Shown here in pieces: positions 31,398 to 42,499 of a stretch of DNA of 50,875 bases. A program made the translations under genes and the position numbers. This DNA comes from Bacillus sp. JCM 19058 (GTDB lineage Bacteria; Bacillota; Bacilli; Bacillales_H; Bacillaceae_D), in contig BAXO01000036.1 in the NCBI GenBank assembly GCA_001310555.1, positions 1 through 50,875 on the forward strand, given 5' to 3'. Numbering within the stretch: position 1 is the stretch's first letter; each line of letters starts with the position of its first letter. The notes beneath the pieces are model-generated. The model searched no databases. It had not been told where the DNA came from and saw only the letters and a program-made list of their open reading frames with translations.

Positions 31398-32164
31398 TTA
31401 GCTTGGCAGAATTGAGCGCATATACCAACGGATAAGCAGTTCGCCGTAAAAATAAGCGGTTAGTGCCCCTAGTACGATAAATGGTCCAAAAGGAATTGGG
31501 GTCCGCCGTTTTATTTTCCCTGTCAGCAAACCAACTCCGCCAATGACAGCGCCATAAAAGCACGATAGCATAAGGCAAAGCAAAGTAAGCTTCCAGCCAA
31601 GTACGAGTCCAAGTACGGCAAACAGCTTAATATCACCGCCTCCCATCCCGCCTTTACTTAGACACGTAATGAGGTATACGCTCGCAAACCCGGTGAAGCT
31701 GCCAGCAACCGCATGCCACCACGGATCTAGCGGAATTAATGTGAGTCGGAGTACGATAAAGGTAGGAAAAAACCATATGAGGATCCGGTTCGGAATCAGC
31801 ATGTAGGTCAAATCGCTAATGAAGACGATCGAAAGCATTGAGATGAGCAGGAGGGCAACGAGGAGCTCTGCAGTTAAGCCGAGCGATAGATAAGCGCCAG
31901 CAAACAGCAAGCCTGTTCCTAGTTCGACTAATGGATACAATCGAGAGATGTTAGCCTGGCAGCTACGACATTTCCCTTTTTGCAGCATAAAGGACACGAG
32001 TGGAATAAGCTCCAATGGTCCGAGTACATGCTTGCAGTTCAAGCAACATGATCTCGGTCTAATCACCGATTGCTGCAACGGAACGCGTATACCGACAACG
32101 TTAAAAAAAAGAACCTAAAATTAATCCAAGCACAAAAAAAGTAACTTGTGAAAAATAAGCTCAT
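31398..32164 (-). CDS. comC: type IV prepilin peptidase ComC, frame broken twice
   Basis: Membrane aspartyl protease and methylase processing competence pseudopilins; about 255 residues. The true N-terminus, MSLFFTSYFFVLGLILG followed by SFFNVVGIRVP (the GSFxNVxxxR signature), appears only after correcting seven A at 32134-32140 and eight A at 32103-32110. Then CxxC...CxxC (residues ~50-85), catalytic Asp in FISDLTYMLIPNRI and GGMGGGDIKL (GxGD). Multiple membrane segments. Between folC and spoIIB as in B. subtilis. Confidence 0.9.
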
Positions 32165-32408
32165 ATTATTACCCACTTTACAATTTTTTTGGAGAATTAA
32201 AGGAGAGATGATTATTTTTTTCAATGGAAGGACTATCTCGCATATGAGGCGTGCAAAAATGAATTTTTAGTAGAAAGCAATGGTCTTTCAGAACGAACAC
32301 GAGGGAGTTACAGAAGAAAGCTCGAGGCGAGCTGGTTATAAGCTACGCCTTTAACGTTAACACGAGCTATTTAATAAGAGGCTATTGTTGGATGGGAGCT
32401 TTGGTCAG

Positions 32409-32440
32409 GCGCAAAAAGGGAGGGGCTTCCCTTTTTGTGC
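32409..32440. terminator. bidirectional hairpin after folC
   Basis: GCGCAAAAAGGGA and TCCCTTTTTGTGC form a 13-bp stem with a 6-base loop, 18 bases past the folC stop. T-rich on both strands, so it can end folC transcription. The rest of 32165-32457 shows no gene. Confidence 0.7.
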
Positions 32441-32457
32441 TTTTTGACATAGCTGTA

Positions 32458-33782
32458 TTATAGTTCAGCCACGGACTCTCTTGCTAAAAAGGCCTGACGT
32501 ACTTCCGAGATAAAATAAAGCGAGCCGGAAACAACAACCATTTCGTCAGTCGTTGCTGATTGAAGTAGTTCGTTTAGAGCACTGCGCCAGTCCGAGTTGA
32601 CTCGCATATTTGGGAGCTCCGCTTTTTCGTAAAGCGTAAAAGGATTGGCTGCTCGGAAAAACAAAAAAACTTGTGAATGTAAATTCAGCACGCAGCTGCT
32701 GAAATGGTTGAAGCAATTGACCAATATCTTTTTCCTTCGTCACGGCAAGCAGAATTTTATATTTTTTTTCTGGATAATGGGTCTGAAGCGTTTGGGCTAA
32801 AGCCTTCATTCCTTCCTCATTGTGCGCACCGTCTACGACTAGTAAGGGAGATGCTGACAGCTGTTCAAATCGCCCGATCCAGCTCGTTTGCTCTAGACCT
32901 TGTAAAAGGGCGAAATCGTGTATTTGATAGTTCTCCTTATCGTGTAATGACAGTAATGCCATAATCGCTACACTGGCATTAGCAAGCTGATGCTCACCTT
33001 GCATCGTAATAGTGCATTCTAATCGGTCATTCAACGGTGAATGAAAGGAAAAAAAACTGGGTCTTTTCAGAATAGGCGAGCTGCTTGTAACTAAAATCGC
33101 GATCGAGCTGATACATAACCGCATTTTTTTTCTTAGCTATCTCTTCAATGACAGTACACGCTTTCGCTTCTCTCACGCCCGAAATCACTGGAATGCTATC
33201 TTTAATAATTCCCGCTTTTTCTGCTGCAATTTCTTCAATTGTCTCACCGAGAATATGCATATGGTCGTGTCCAATGGAAGTAATCACTGATAAAATAGGC
33301 TGGATGACGTTAGTCGAATCAAATCGTCCCCCCAATCCAACCTCAAGCAAAACGATATCGGGTTTAGCAATCCTCGCAAAATACTCAAAGCCAATCACTG
33401 TGATGACCTCAAATTCTGTCGGTGTACCTAATTCAGTTTCAGCCAATTCATCTACAAGCGGGCGAACCTTTTTCGCACAATAAACGAGCGCTTCTTCTTC
33501 AATCGGGCTTCCATTCAAGGAAATCCTTTCCTCAAAACGTTCAATGTATGGAGATGTGAACGTACCAACCTGATAACCGGAAGCCTCGAGCACATGTCTC
33601 ATAAAGCTGATCGTCGAGCCTTTTCCATTTGTCCCTGCTACATGAACAGCCTTTACTTCTTGCTCCGGATTATCTAGCCGTGACAGCATCCATTCCATTC
33701 GTTTCAGGCCAGGCTTAACCCCAAACGGAAGCAAGCTATGAATCCACTCGATAACTTCTTTCCCACTTTGCACGTACTCCAA
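32458..33782 (-). CDS. folC: folylpolyglutamate synthase / dihydrofolate synthase FolC, frame broken twice
   Basis: ATP-dependent Mur-ligase-fold enzyme adding glutamate to folates; about 441 residues. HVAGTNGKGST (P-loop, about 47-57), TSPYIERFEERI, LEVGLGGRFDSTNV, SIGHDHMHILG, and VVDGAHNEEGM in the C-terminal domain. Shifts: eight A at 33049-33056 (restoring FSFHSPLNDRLEC) and seven A at 32663-32669 (restoring FFVFRAANPFTLYEKAEL). Between valS and comC, the standard order. Confidence 0.93.
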
Positions 33783-34001
33783 CCCCTATCCATCCGTTCT
33801 TCTTTTTCTATTCTTCGTATTATGCTCCATTATAGCGATAGCTTTCAATATTTTTCAATCTAAATATCTGGATCGTTATACCACATTCGTTCTAAGTCGT
33901 TGCGCCACAGCAATATTCCCGCTACACCAATTTTTGACCTCGCATCAGAATGAAAGGGAGCCGAATCGTTTACTGCTAGGTGACCACACACTCCTAAAGG
34001 A

Positions 34002-34032
34002 AAACAAGCTGCCTCGATGAAGCAGCTTGTTT
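34002..34032 (-). terminator. terminator of valS
   Basis: AAACAAGCTGC and GCAGCTTGTTT form an 11-bp stem with a 9-base loop 6 bases past the valS stop; the minus-strand 3' arm ends in TTTT. The rest of the gap to folC (33783-34001) contains nothing recognisable. Confidence 0.85.
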
Positions 34033-34037
34033 CACAG

Positions 34038-36677
34038 TTATCCTTTCAGTTCGGCAATTCTTGCTTTTACTGTATCGCGCTTTTCAAGGTAGTCCGCTTG
34101 CTTCGCTTTCTCTTCTTCGATAACCTTTGCCGGGGCCTTGGCGATAAAGCCTTGATTACTTAGCTTCTTATCGACCCGATCCACTTCTTTAATTAGTTTT
34201 GCTAATTCTTTTTCAAGGCGAGCGATTTCAGCATCCAAATCGAGTAGTCCAGCGAGTGGCATATACAACTCACAACCTGTTAAAACTTGTACCATTGATT
34301 TTTCCGGAGCTAGTACATGAATTCCAATGTCAAGCCTGCTCGGGTTGCAAAACTTTTCGATGTAAGGCATGCTTCGTTGAATTTGTTCAAGGGTGGCTTC
34401 GTCCTTCGCCTGAATGAACAATTCAATTTGCTTGCTCATCGGAACGTTTAATTCAGCTCTCGTATTACGCACCGAACGGATAATCTCCTTTAGCAGCTCC
34501 ATGTCCTTTACAGCCTCAGGATACAACAGCTTTTGCTCTGCCTCTGGCCACGCAGCAACTACAATCGAGTCCCCTTTATGAGGTATATGCTGCCAAATCT
34601 CCTCCGTAATAAAAGGCATGAGCGGATGAAGCAGACGCAGCGTTTGCTCGAGAACGTATGCAAGGACCGAGCGAGTTGTTTTCTTCGCCGCCTCGTCCTC
34701 ACCATTTAGAGGAAGCTTTGCCATTTCAATATACCAGTCACAAAGATCGTCCCAGATAAAGTTGTAAAGCAGGCGCCCGACTTCCCCAAATTCATAGGCA
34801 TCAATCAAGCGAGTCACATCTTTAATCGTCTCCTGTAGCCTCGTTAAAATCCAGCGATCGGCGATCGACTTTTCTCCGCTTATATCAATTTCATCATAAG
34901 TCAAACCATCCAAATTCATCAATGCAAACCGGGATGCGTTCCAAATTTTGTTACCGAAGTTCCAGGTTGATTCGACCTTTTCCCAATAAAAGCGTAAATC
35001 ATTTCCCGGGGAACTGCCTGTAGCGAGGAAAAACCTTAAGGCGTCTGTCCCATACTTTTCAATTACTTCTAGTGGGTCAACACCATTCCCAAGCGATTTA
35101 CTCATTTTTTTTCCTTCAGAATCGCGAATTAAACCATGAATTAAAACATCGTTGAAAGGACGTTTACCGGTAAATTCAAGTCCTTGGAAAATCATGCGCG
35201 ACACCCAGAAAGAAATAATATCGTAGCCGGTTACAAGTGCATTTGTCGGGTAAAATTGTTGATAATCCGCTGTTTCTTCGTCCGGCCAGCCCATCGTCGA
35301 AAACGGCCAAAGTGCGGAGCTGAACCATGTGTCAAGTACATCCTCATCCTGCTTCCAGTTCTCCTCATCAGTTGGCGCCGAATGGCCAACATAAACCTCC
35401 CCCGTTTCCTTATGATACCAGGCTGGAATCCGATGTCCCCACCAAAGCTGGCGCGAAATACACCAGTCACGGATATTTTCCATCCAACGTAAATAAGTCT
35501 GCTCAAACCGTCCCGGAACAAAATGAACCTTTTGTTCTGTTTTTTGTAGCTCGATGGCTGCCTTAGCAAGCGGCTGCATGTTAACAAACCATTGCGTCGA
35601 CAAGTACGGTTCTACAATTGCTCCACTGCGTTCAGAATGACCGACCGAATGCAGATGCTCTTCAATTTGAAGCAGGATCCCTGCTCTTTGAGCTCTTTAA
35701 CGATCTGCTTCCGGCAAGCGAATCGGTCAAGCCCCTCATATTTCCCGGCATTTTCGTTCATCGTCCCATCCTCATTCATAACGAGCACGCGATTTAGCTG
35801 GTGACGATTGCCGATTTCAAAGTCATTCGGATCATGAGCTGGTGTAATTTTGACGGCGCCTGAACCAAATTCCATCTCAACATAATCGTCAGCAACTATC
35901 GGGATTTCTCGACCGACGAGCGGAAGTATTACCGTTTTTCCGATCAAATGCTGATACCGTTCGTCGTCAGGGTGAACAGCTACTGCCGTATCGCCGAGCA
36001 TCGTTTCTGGCGGGTAGTCGCTATCTCAATCACTCCACTACCGTCTGCGAGCGGGTATTTCATATGATATAGAGCACCTTGTACGTCCTGATAAATAACC
36101 TCAATATCTGAAAGAGCCGTTTTGGCCTTCGGATCCCAGTTTATGATATACTCGCCACGATAAATTAAACCTTTTTCATAAAGCTTTACAAACACTTCGC
36201 GTACAGCTTTTGACAAGCCTTCATCCAAGGTAAAACGCTCGCGAGAATAGTCTACCGACATGCCGATTTTCGCCCACTGCTCACGAATAAATTTCGCATA
36301 TTCCTCCTTCCACTCCCACACTTTTTCGATAAAGGCTTCACGTCCCAAATCATACCGAGTCTTGCCTTCCTCTCTAAGCTTTCCTTCGACCTTTGCCTGC
36401 GTAGCATCCCAGCATGATCCATTCCGGGCAGCCATAATGTGTCATAGCCTTGCATCCGCTTTGTCCGCGCTAGAATATCCTGTAACGTCGCATCCCAAGC
36501 ATGGCCTAAATGCAGCTTACCTGTAACGTTCGGTGGCGGAATGACGATCGAATAAGGCTCCTTTGTCTCATCCCCGGCTGCCTCAAAGAATTTCCCTTCT
36601 ACCCAATAAGAATACCATTTCGCTTCGGTTTCTTTCGGGTTGTACTTCGGCGGCATCTCCTGCTTTTGCTTCTCCAT
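34038..36677 (-). CDS. valS: valyl-tRNA synthetase ValS, frame broken three times
   Basis: Class I aminoacyl-tRNA synthetase of about 880 residues charging tRNA-Val. HLGH (HIGH motif, [15 protein letters not shown]), editing-domain signatures [17 protein letters not shown] and [16 protein letters not shown] ([11 protein letters not shown]), and a C-terminal coiled coil ([20 protein letters not shown]). Shifts: lost T near 36414 ([15 protein letters not shown]), lost G near 36009 (TTRPETMLG), one near 35676 ([15 protein letters not shown]). I chose ATG 36677 since AAGGAG is 8 bases upstream. A T-box leader precedes it. Confidence 0.95.
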
Positions 36678-36705
36678 TCCTCTCACTCCTTTAATAATGA
36701 ACGAT

Positions 36706-36940
36706 CAAAAAACTCCCCTCATCCAAAGGACGAAGAGAGTATCGCGGTACCACCTTTGTTTGCAATGATTGACGGAATCATCGCACACTTCATTCCGATA
36801 ACGGTATTCGACCGGTTTTGCTTACTGCTATTCAGCAAAACAGCTCCTGGGCGACCTTCGATTCGTACATCACGAGAAATCTTACAGCCACGGATTTCTC
36901 TCTCTGTCAGCTTCCGAATCTACTCTTCCCATTCCAAGCT
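36706..36940 (-). promoter_or_regulatory. T-box riboswitch leader of valS
   Basis: tRNA-responsive leader. The T-box AAGGTGGTACCGCG (36744-36757, minus strand), whose UGGN bulge pairs with the tRNA acceptor end, is followed by a terminator hairpin ending GGGGAGTTTTTT (36706-36740). Upstream, GGGAAGAGTAGATTCGG matches the Stem I AG-box area. A GTC codon at 36853-36855 (GAAGGTCGC) is a candidate valine specifier. Uncharged tRNA-Val should favour antitermination into valS. Confidence 0.9.
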
Positions 36941-36972
36941 TTCTAATTTGTTATTAATGATGATTAGTTTGT

Positions 36973-37002
36973 ATTGTAGCCTGTTTATGATTGATTCGTC
37001 AA
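36973..37002 (-). promoter_or_regulatory. sigma-A promoter of the valS leader
   Basis: TTGACG (-35, 36997-37002) and TACAAT (-10, 36973-36978) with 18-base spacing, positioned just before the T-box leader. Confidence 0.7.
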
Positions 37003-37178
37003 TATAAGGATCGCCTAATTTTACAAAAAAATATACTTAGCTGCGGCAAAAGCGCAAGCAACCCCTTTAGCCTCTAGCTTAAAACAGCCCCTCATTTCAG
37101 CTAAATCCTCTGCTGTTTTATGCTATTCGACCTTTGCTACTAGCTCGTTGGAGCTGTTAGCTGTTAAATTTAAAGCGC

Positions 37179-37865
37179 TTAATTCGCTAACTGCTCCACC
37201 AACCTCTTCAGCTTGCTGAAGTCAACTGTACAGCCAAAGCTTGCGTCAATTCGGACAGCCGAACCAAAGTGAACTTCAGAAACAGCGACCTCCTCTAAGA
37301 AAGCTTCAATATTCTCTGGCGTCAATCCAGCTCCGGCAAGTAGCTGCAGACCGCTCGAATCGACAAGCGGCGTCAGCTGTTGGAATTGCTCGATAGCCTC
37401 AACCGCCTTTGCCTGTCCGCCAGAAGTAAGAATTCTAGAAATTTGCGGATATTGCTTTAGCTTATGTAGAGCAGCTACTAAATCAGAAGCTTCGTCGAAC
37501 GCGCGGTGAAAGGTCACATCTAGTCCTTCTGCTGCCTTCAGGAGCCTTGTGACATGCCCTTCGTCGATCTGTTTATCGGCCGTTAAGGCTCCGAATACAA
37601 CTCCGGTCGCCCCTAGCTTACGGCAAACACGTATATCCCTTTCCATCACTTGTAAGTCTTGTTCTGAATAACAAAAGCTGCGGCTATGTGGACGAATCAT
37701 AACATTAACCGGAATTTCAACTTGCCTGCATACTTCTTCAATCAAGCCATAGCTTGGTGTTAATCCGCCTTCGCTCATCGCTGAGACGAGCTCAATTCGG
37801 CTAGCACCGGCCTTCTCAATCGTTATCGCATCGGTAACAGAATCGGCAATAATTTCGATAATCAT
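37179..37865 (-). CDS. cutC: CutC family protein (intact)
   Basis: TIM-barrel protein of 228 residues, CutC family, named for copper homeostasis though the biochemical role is unclear. Typical segments: IEIIADSVTDAITIEKAGASRIEL (first strand), NVMIRPHSRSFCYS, TFHRAFDEASD, ILTSGGQAKAVE, and EVHFGSAVR. Its ATG overlaps the stop of the asparaginase-II gene (ATGA). No frame break. The stop is followed by 115 bases without features before the valS leader. Confidence 0.92.
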   Translation of the reverse strand: MIIEIIADSVTDAITIEKAGASRIELVSAMSEGGLTPSYGLIEEVCRQVEIPVNVMIRPHSRSFCYSEQDLQVMERDIRVCRKLGATGVVFGALTADKQIDEGHVTRLLKAAEGLDVTFHRAFDEASDLVAALHKLKQYPQISRILTSGGQAKAVEAIEQFQQLTPLVDSSGLQLLAGAGLTPENIEAFLEEVAVSEVHFGSAVRIDASFGCTVDFSKLKRLVEQLAN

Positions 37866-38888
37866 CCCGACTCACCTGTCGATTTTTGCAAAGTAAAGCA
37901 TTCGCAAATCTCGCCCACCTCGATGCCGGCGGCACTTTTAATCAAAGAAGGACGTATCGCTCTTAAGGCGGCAATCGTGTCTTTATTTGCATAATTAATT
38001 TGCTCTAATATTGAAGCAACAGTGCTTGGCCAGACGGCTTCTGCTCCGCTGAAAACCTTTAGCGCAAAAGCGAGCCTTTCCTTTTTTTTAAACCGAAGCA
38101 ATAAACCCCTTGTCCCCCGCCCTTTGCAACAATGTTTTGATCCTGCAACAAAACAGAGCAAATAAAATGCTCCGAGGCGACGATATGAGGCTGGCGATTC
38201 ATACGTTCGTCATTTTCTGAATAGCTTCACGCAACCGGGCATCCTGAACGGTATCTGGACAAGCGAGCTTCAAATAAGTGAGCGCCATATGTTTAAGCGG
38301 CAAAGCAAAGACAGGAACTCCACAGCCATCGATGCCGACCCGAATCTCGCTCTGCTCAAGCTCTGATAAAGCCGCAACGATTGCAATAATTTGCTGTTGT
38401 AACGGATGCTCCTCCTTCCAATAGCCGTCAATTGGGTAGCCCATCTCTCGGCAAACCGTCACAAAGCCAATATGCTTCCCTGCACAATTATGGTACAGAC
38501 GCCTTTTTTTCAATGCCTTTAGCAAGCATTTCTTCCTTCGGCTGCTGATTCAGCGGAAGCGACGGCGGACAAAATAATTCCTCTTCCTTTACCGGCAGCT
38601 TTTCCAGCAACGATTCCAAGGCGGCAATATGATACGCTTCTCCTCGTTGAGAGGCGGTTAATAATGCGGCTTCTTCTTCATTCAACTGATATTTTTCAAT
38701 AATATCCGTAAGAAAAACGGGCAAAGCCTGAAGTGGCTTGGCAGCTGATCGATAAAAGGTCAAATGGTTGCTATCCCCTACATGATAGCGTGTCTCTGCA
38801 TACTCGTTTACACCACAAATCACTCCTGCATGAATGTTTTCGACTATACCAGCTCTTTTTTTTCTTCAATTAACGTTTTGTCATTCAT
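37862..38888 (-). CDS. asparaginase II family protein (PF06089 type), frame broken four times
   Basis: About 342 residues of the asparaginase II superfamily, probably amidohydrolytic on L-asparagine-like substrates. Matching parts: RAGIVENIHAGVICGV, FYRSAAKPLQALP, ALLTASQRGEAYH, NCAGKHIGFV, GIDGCGVPVFALPL, NIVAKGGGQGVYCFGL, FSGAEAVWPSTVASIL. Shifts: eight T at 38856-38863, seven T at 38504-38510, one base near 38201, eight T at 38082-38089. Start ATG 38888 with GGAGAG 9 bases upstream. It is translationally coupled to cutC. Confidence 0.8.
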
Positions 38889-38960
38889 TAGACATAGCTC
38901 TCCTTATCCATATGCGATCAATGATGACCAGCCAAGTATCAACAGCTGGTCATATCAAAA

Positions 38961-40258
38961 TCATTCGTCCTTTAATGTAATTTCAAGTACAGGTACAACG
39001 ACATCAGGCTTGAGCACAGGCATATTAAACACCACTTCACCAGGCTCAATAACCGGAACATCATGATGTAGAACATCGACTTCTTTGAACTCCTGGTAGG
39101 TTACCTCTGAATGATCGTGTAAAAATTGAGCATAGGCGACTTTTCCAGCTAAGTGTTCGACATGCAAGGTCCGGTATGGGTAGGAGAACATATGCACATA
39201 TAGCTTGTTTCCTCTTTGCGTCAAACGGCAATCAACCGGAGCCTGAAACTTGCTCGCACTTGCCCCGTAAATCGCTTGAGCATGATAATGCATCCAGCCA
39301 TTAAGGTCGCTTAGAATATCAACAGCCTGCTGTTCAAATTCTCCCCTCCCGGTCGGGCCGACATTTAATAACAGATTTCCGTTTTTCGATACTGTATCAA
39401 CGAGCATTTTAATAATCATTTCTGATGATTTCCAATGCCGTTGATCGCGATGATAGCCCCAGCTGCCATTTAACGTTTGACACGCTTCCCAAATGATTTC
39501 TTCGCCGTTATAGGTCAGTGCTTCTTTCGGTTGATATTGTTCCGGTGTGTAGACTCCACGGTTCAAGTTTAGTCTGTTATTTAAAATAATTTGAGGCTGT
39601 AGGTCTAAAACAAGCTTCTCAAGCTCTTCAGACTTCCAGTCAAGCGCCCCTTTTCCTTTCGACCAGCCCCAATCGCGATCCGGATAGGAAAAATCAAACC
39701 ACATATAATCTATCTTACCATAGTCCGTTAATAATTCTCTCACTTGATCGTGTAAATATTGAACATAGACTTCCATCTTACGAGGCTTTTCTTTTTCCGC
39801 TTCATTCTCACGCAATGGATGGAGTCCGTCAATCGTAAATTCAGGATGATACCAGTCGATGACAGAATGATAGAAACCGATTTTCAAGCCTTCGCTTCTG
39901 AAAGCGTCAACAAACTCGCGAACGATGTCCTTTTTGTATTGAGTGTTTGTCACCTTATACTCTGTACATGCGGAATCCCATAAAGCAAAGCCTTCATGGT
40001 GCTTCGTTGTAAGCACCGCATATTTCATTCCGGCTTCCTTCGCCTGTCTCGCCCATTGTTTAGCATCCAGCAAGTCGGGATTAAAGCCTTGAAAATATTT
40101 TTCATAGTTATCGGGGTGAATTTGCTCCTTTGTCATTACCCACTCATGTCGGCAGGCAGTGAGTAAAGACCAAAATGGATAAACATTCCAAATCGATCGT
40201 GTAAAAACCATGCCGGATCTCCATAGGAATCAGGCCATTGATAATCATTAGTTGCCAT
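38961..40258 (-). CDS. alpha-L-fucosidase, GH29, frame broken once
   Basis: Glycoside hydrolase family 29, about 432 residues, releasing L-fucose from oligosaccharides. N-terminal WFLHDRFGMFIHFGLYSLPA, then HEWVM, YAVLTTKHHEGFALWDS, KIGFYHSVIDWYHPEF, and YMWFDFSYPDRDW with the Asp nucleophile in MWFD. A C-terminal beta domain follows. A lost base near 40150 (GCCGACATG for GCCGGACATG or GCCCGACATG) separates the first 38 codons. No signal peptide, so probably intracellular, acting on imported fucosides. ATG 40258 has AAGGGG 8 bases before. A perfect palindrome lies 28 bases upstream of the start. Confidence 0.9.
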
Positions 40259-40285
40259 GTTCAATCCCCTTTCTTATCGCTTCAT

Positions 40286-40301
40286 TTGTTATCGATAACA
40301 A
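40286..40301. promoter_or_regulatory. perfect 16-base palindromic operator upstream of fucosidase
   Basis: TTGTTATCGATAACAA is a perfect palindrome 28 bases before the fucosidase start. Its core TTATCGATAA recurs upstream of the sugar-binding-protein gene at 43830. A LacI- or GntR-type repressor site is the simplest reading; no such regulator is encoded in the window. Confidence 0.6.
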
Positions 40302-40627
40302 TAAACTATCAAGGTTTGGAAGGAAAGTCAATCGTTTGAATTCAAAAGAGATGTTTGATTTAATAGCAAAAGTCAATTCATTATTTACTAGTTTTGAGCA
40401 CGTCTTGGCGAAGGACGAACTTTATTCCCGCACCCTTCAATGGATTGAACGTTCCATCGTTGTTTTCCCTTCCGGCTGAATCTTCACCCGCTCCAAACAT
40501 TGTCCGCGACTCTAGCCAAAGCATCCACCGATTTCCGCCAGTTTCAGCAGGTTATCCGCTGACTCCTGCACATTATCTGCTCCGTCCACGATACGAACGC
40601 CTCTAAAGTAGCGGAAAATCTTCTAGC
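40302..40627. other. intergenic region downstream of the sugar permeases
   Basis: 326 bases with no gene I can support. The minus strand near 40510-40610 has an open stretch (RIVDGADNVQESADNLLKLA) with coding-like composition but no start or stop context, perhaps a gene remnant. No clear terminator for the transporter operon is visible. Confidence 0.35.
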
Positions 40628-41469
40628 CTATTTGCCACCTAAGCCAGATAAGGTTATCCCTTTCACGAAGTATTTTTGTGCAAATAAAAACAGGAGCAAT
40701 GCCGGAATGATCGAAATGCCGGAGGCGGCCATCATTAAATGCCATTGAATACCACTTTGTGATTGAAACATCGCAATACCGAGCGGAAGCGTTCTCATAC
40801 TATCCGAATTTGTAATGATCAAGGGCCAGAGAAAGTTATTCCACTGACTAATAAATGTAAATATCCCTAATGTGGCCAAGGCAGGACCTGACAGGGCAAA
40901 ATGATCCGCCAATACAAACCGAACCGGGAACAACCATCAATTCGGGCAGCATCCTCAAGCTCGAAAGGAATCGTCAAGAAGAATTGTCGCAATAAAAAGG
41001 TACCAAAAGCAGTGAAAGCACCTGGCAATATTAAGGCTTGGTACGTATCCACCCATTCAAACGCACTCATCAAAATAAACAGCGGCACGATCGTAACTTG
41101 ACCGGGGATCATTAATGTGCCTAAATACAGTAGAAACAGCGTGTCCCTCCCTTTAAATTGCAGCCTCGCAAATGCATAAGCTGCAAGAGATGAGGTGAAT
41201 AACACAAGAAAGACTGTTGCTATGGCTACGATGGCCGTGTTTATATAAAAGCGGGCAAAAGGAAAGTAATCCCATGCTTCTTTATAATTGCTCCACTCGA
41301 ACCGTTCCCCAAACCATTGCGGTGGCATCGTAAAAATATCTGCTGCTGGCTTTAAAGAGGTCGCGACCATCCATAAAAAAGGGGTAATGAACATTAATCC
41401 AAAAACGGTCAATAATGTATAGCTGACGATTTTGCTTAGATTTAGCGAATTGTTATCGGCTCTGTTCAT
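40628..41469 (-). CDS. sugar ABC transporter permease, MalG/CUT1 type, frame broken once
   Basis: Inner-membrane permease of about 280 residues, six membrane segments, EAA loop ELEDAARIDGCSRFGLYWRI (about 180-199). A lost C (CCC for CCCC) near 40887 breaks the frame; repair gives IILPLSGPALATLGIFTF. The tail is FVKGITLSGLGGK. It follows the MalF-type permease by 14 bases. ATPase not encoded nearby. Confidence 0.88.
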
Positions 41470-41483
41470 GACGTACCTCCTAA

Positions 41484-42423
41484 TTATTCATAGTGCACCC
41501 AACGCTTTTGTATTTTCATTTGAATAAGAGTGACGATAAAAATAATCACAAACAATACCCAAGCGATCGCGGAAGCATACCCCATTCTAAAAAACTCAAA
41601 GCCGTTTTGATAAATATAATAAACGATCGTGTTCGTAGCGTTAAACGGGCCACCGCTCGTCATAATAAAGGCTTGATCAAATACTTGGAATGAGGAAATT
41701 ATCGTCATAATCACAGCAAAGAACATCGTCGGTGACAGCATCGGCAGCGTCACTTTCCAAAAGCAAGTCCATTTATTTGCTCCATCTATTGAAGCGGCTT
41801 CATACAAGCTGTCTGGAATGCCGGCAAGTCCAGCGATAAATATCACCATATTATAGCCAAATCCTGCCCACACACTCATAATAATGATTGAAAGCATCGC
41901 TAAATTCGGATCGCCTAGCCAGTTCAGCCCTTCAATTCCAAACCAGTTGAGCACGCCGTTCACGAGTCCATACTCTGGCTGATACAGCCAGCGCCAGATA
42001 AGGCATTAGCCACCATTGGAACAAGAATAGGCATAAAAAAACATCGTTCGAAAAATGAGACTCCCTTTATTAATCGAATTGAGCCAGAGTGCAAAGAGCA
42101 GTGACACAATAATATTGAGAGGTAATAGCAAAGCGACATAATAAGCTGTATTTAATAATACTTTCCAAAAAAAGGGCGTCTTGGGTAAATAACTGAACGT
42201 AGTTGTCTAGCCCGACAAAGCTCGGCTTATCGACCATCGGCCAATGAAAAAAGCTCATCATAATCGAGAAAACGACAGGAAAAGCAGTAAATATTAGAAA
42301 GCCTGTAATATTCGGCAGTAAAAACAAGTAAGGCGTAATCGCTTCCTTTACTCTACTCGTGTGACTGCGCTTACGAATTGAAGCATGAGGAGCTTTTGCA
42401 CGATTCATTTGTGTCTCGTTCAT
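41484..42423 (-). CDS. sugar ABC transporter permease, MalF/CUT1 type, frame broken three times
   Basis: About 313 residues, six membrane segments; EAA loop SLYEAASIDGANKWTCFWKV near residue 215. Shifts: seven A at 42167-42173 (restoring DALFWKVLLNTAYYVALLL), seven A at 42035-42041 (FRTMFFMPILVPMVANAL) and a lost A near 42000 (LIWRWLYQPEYGLVNG). It lies between the binding protein and the second permease. Confidence 0.87.
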
Positions 42424-42499
42424 TCAGACAACACCCTCTCTCCCCGTTGTAAACTATTTTTAAACAGTTGATAGCTTGGAAAAACCAACGGCTTCAGGC

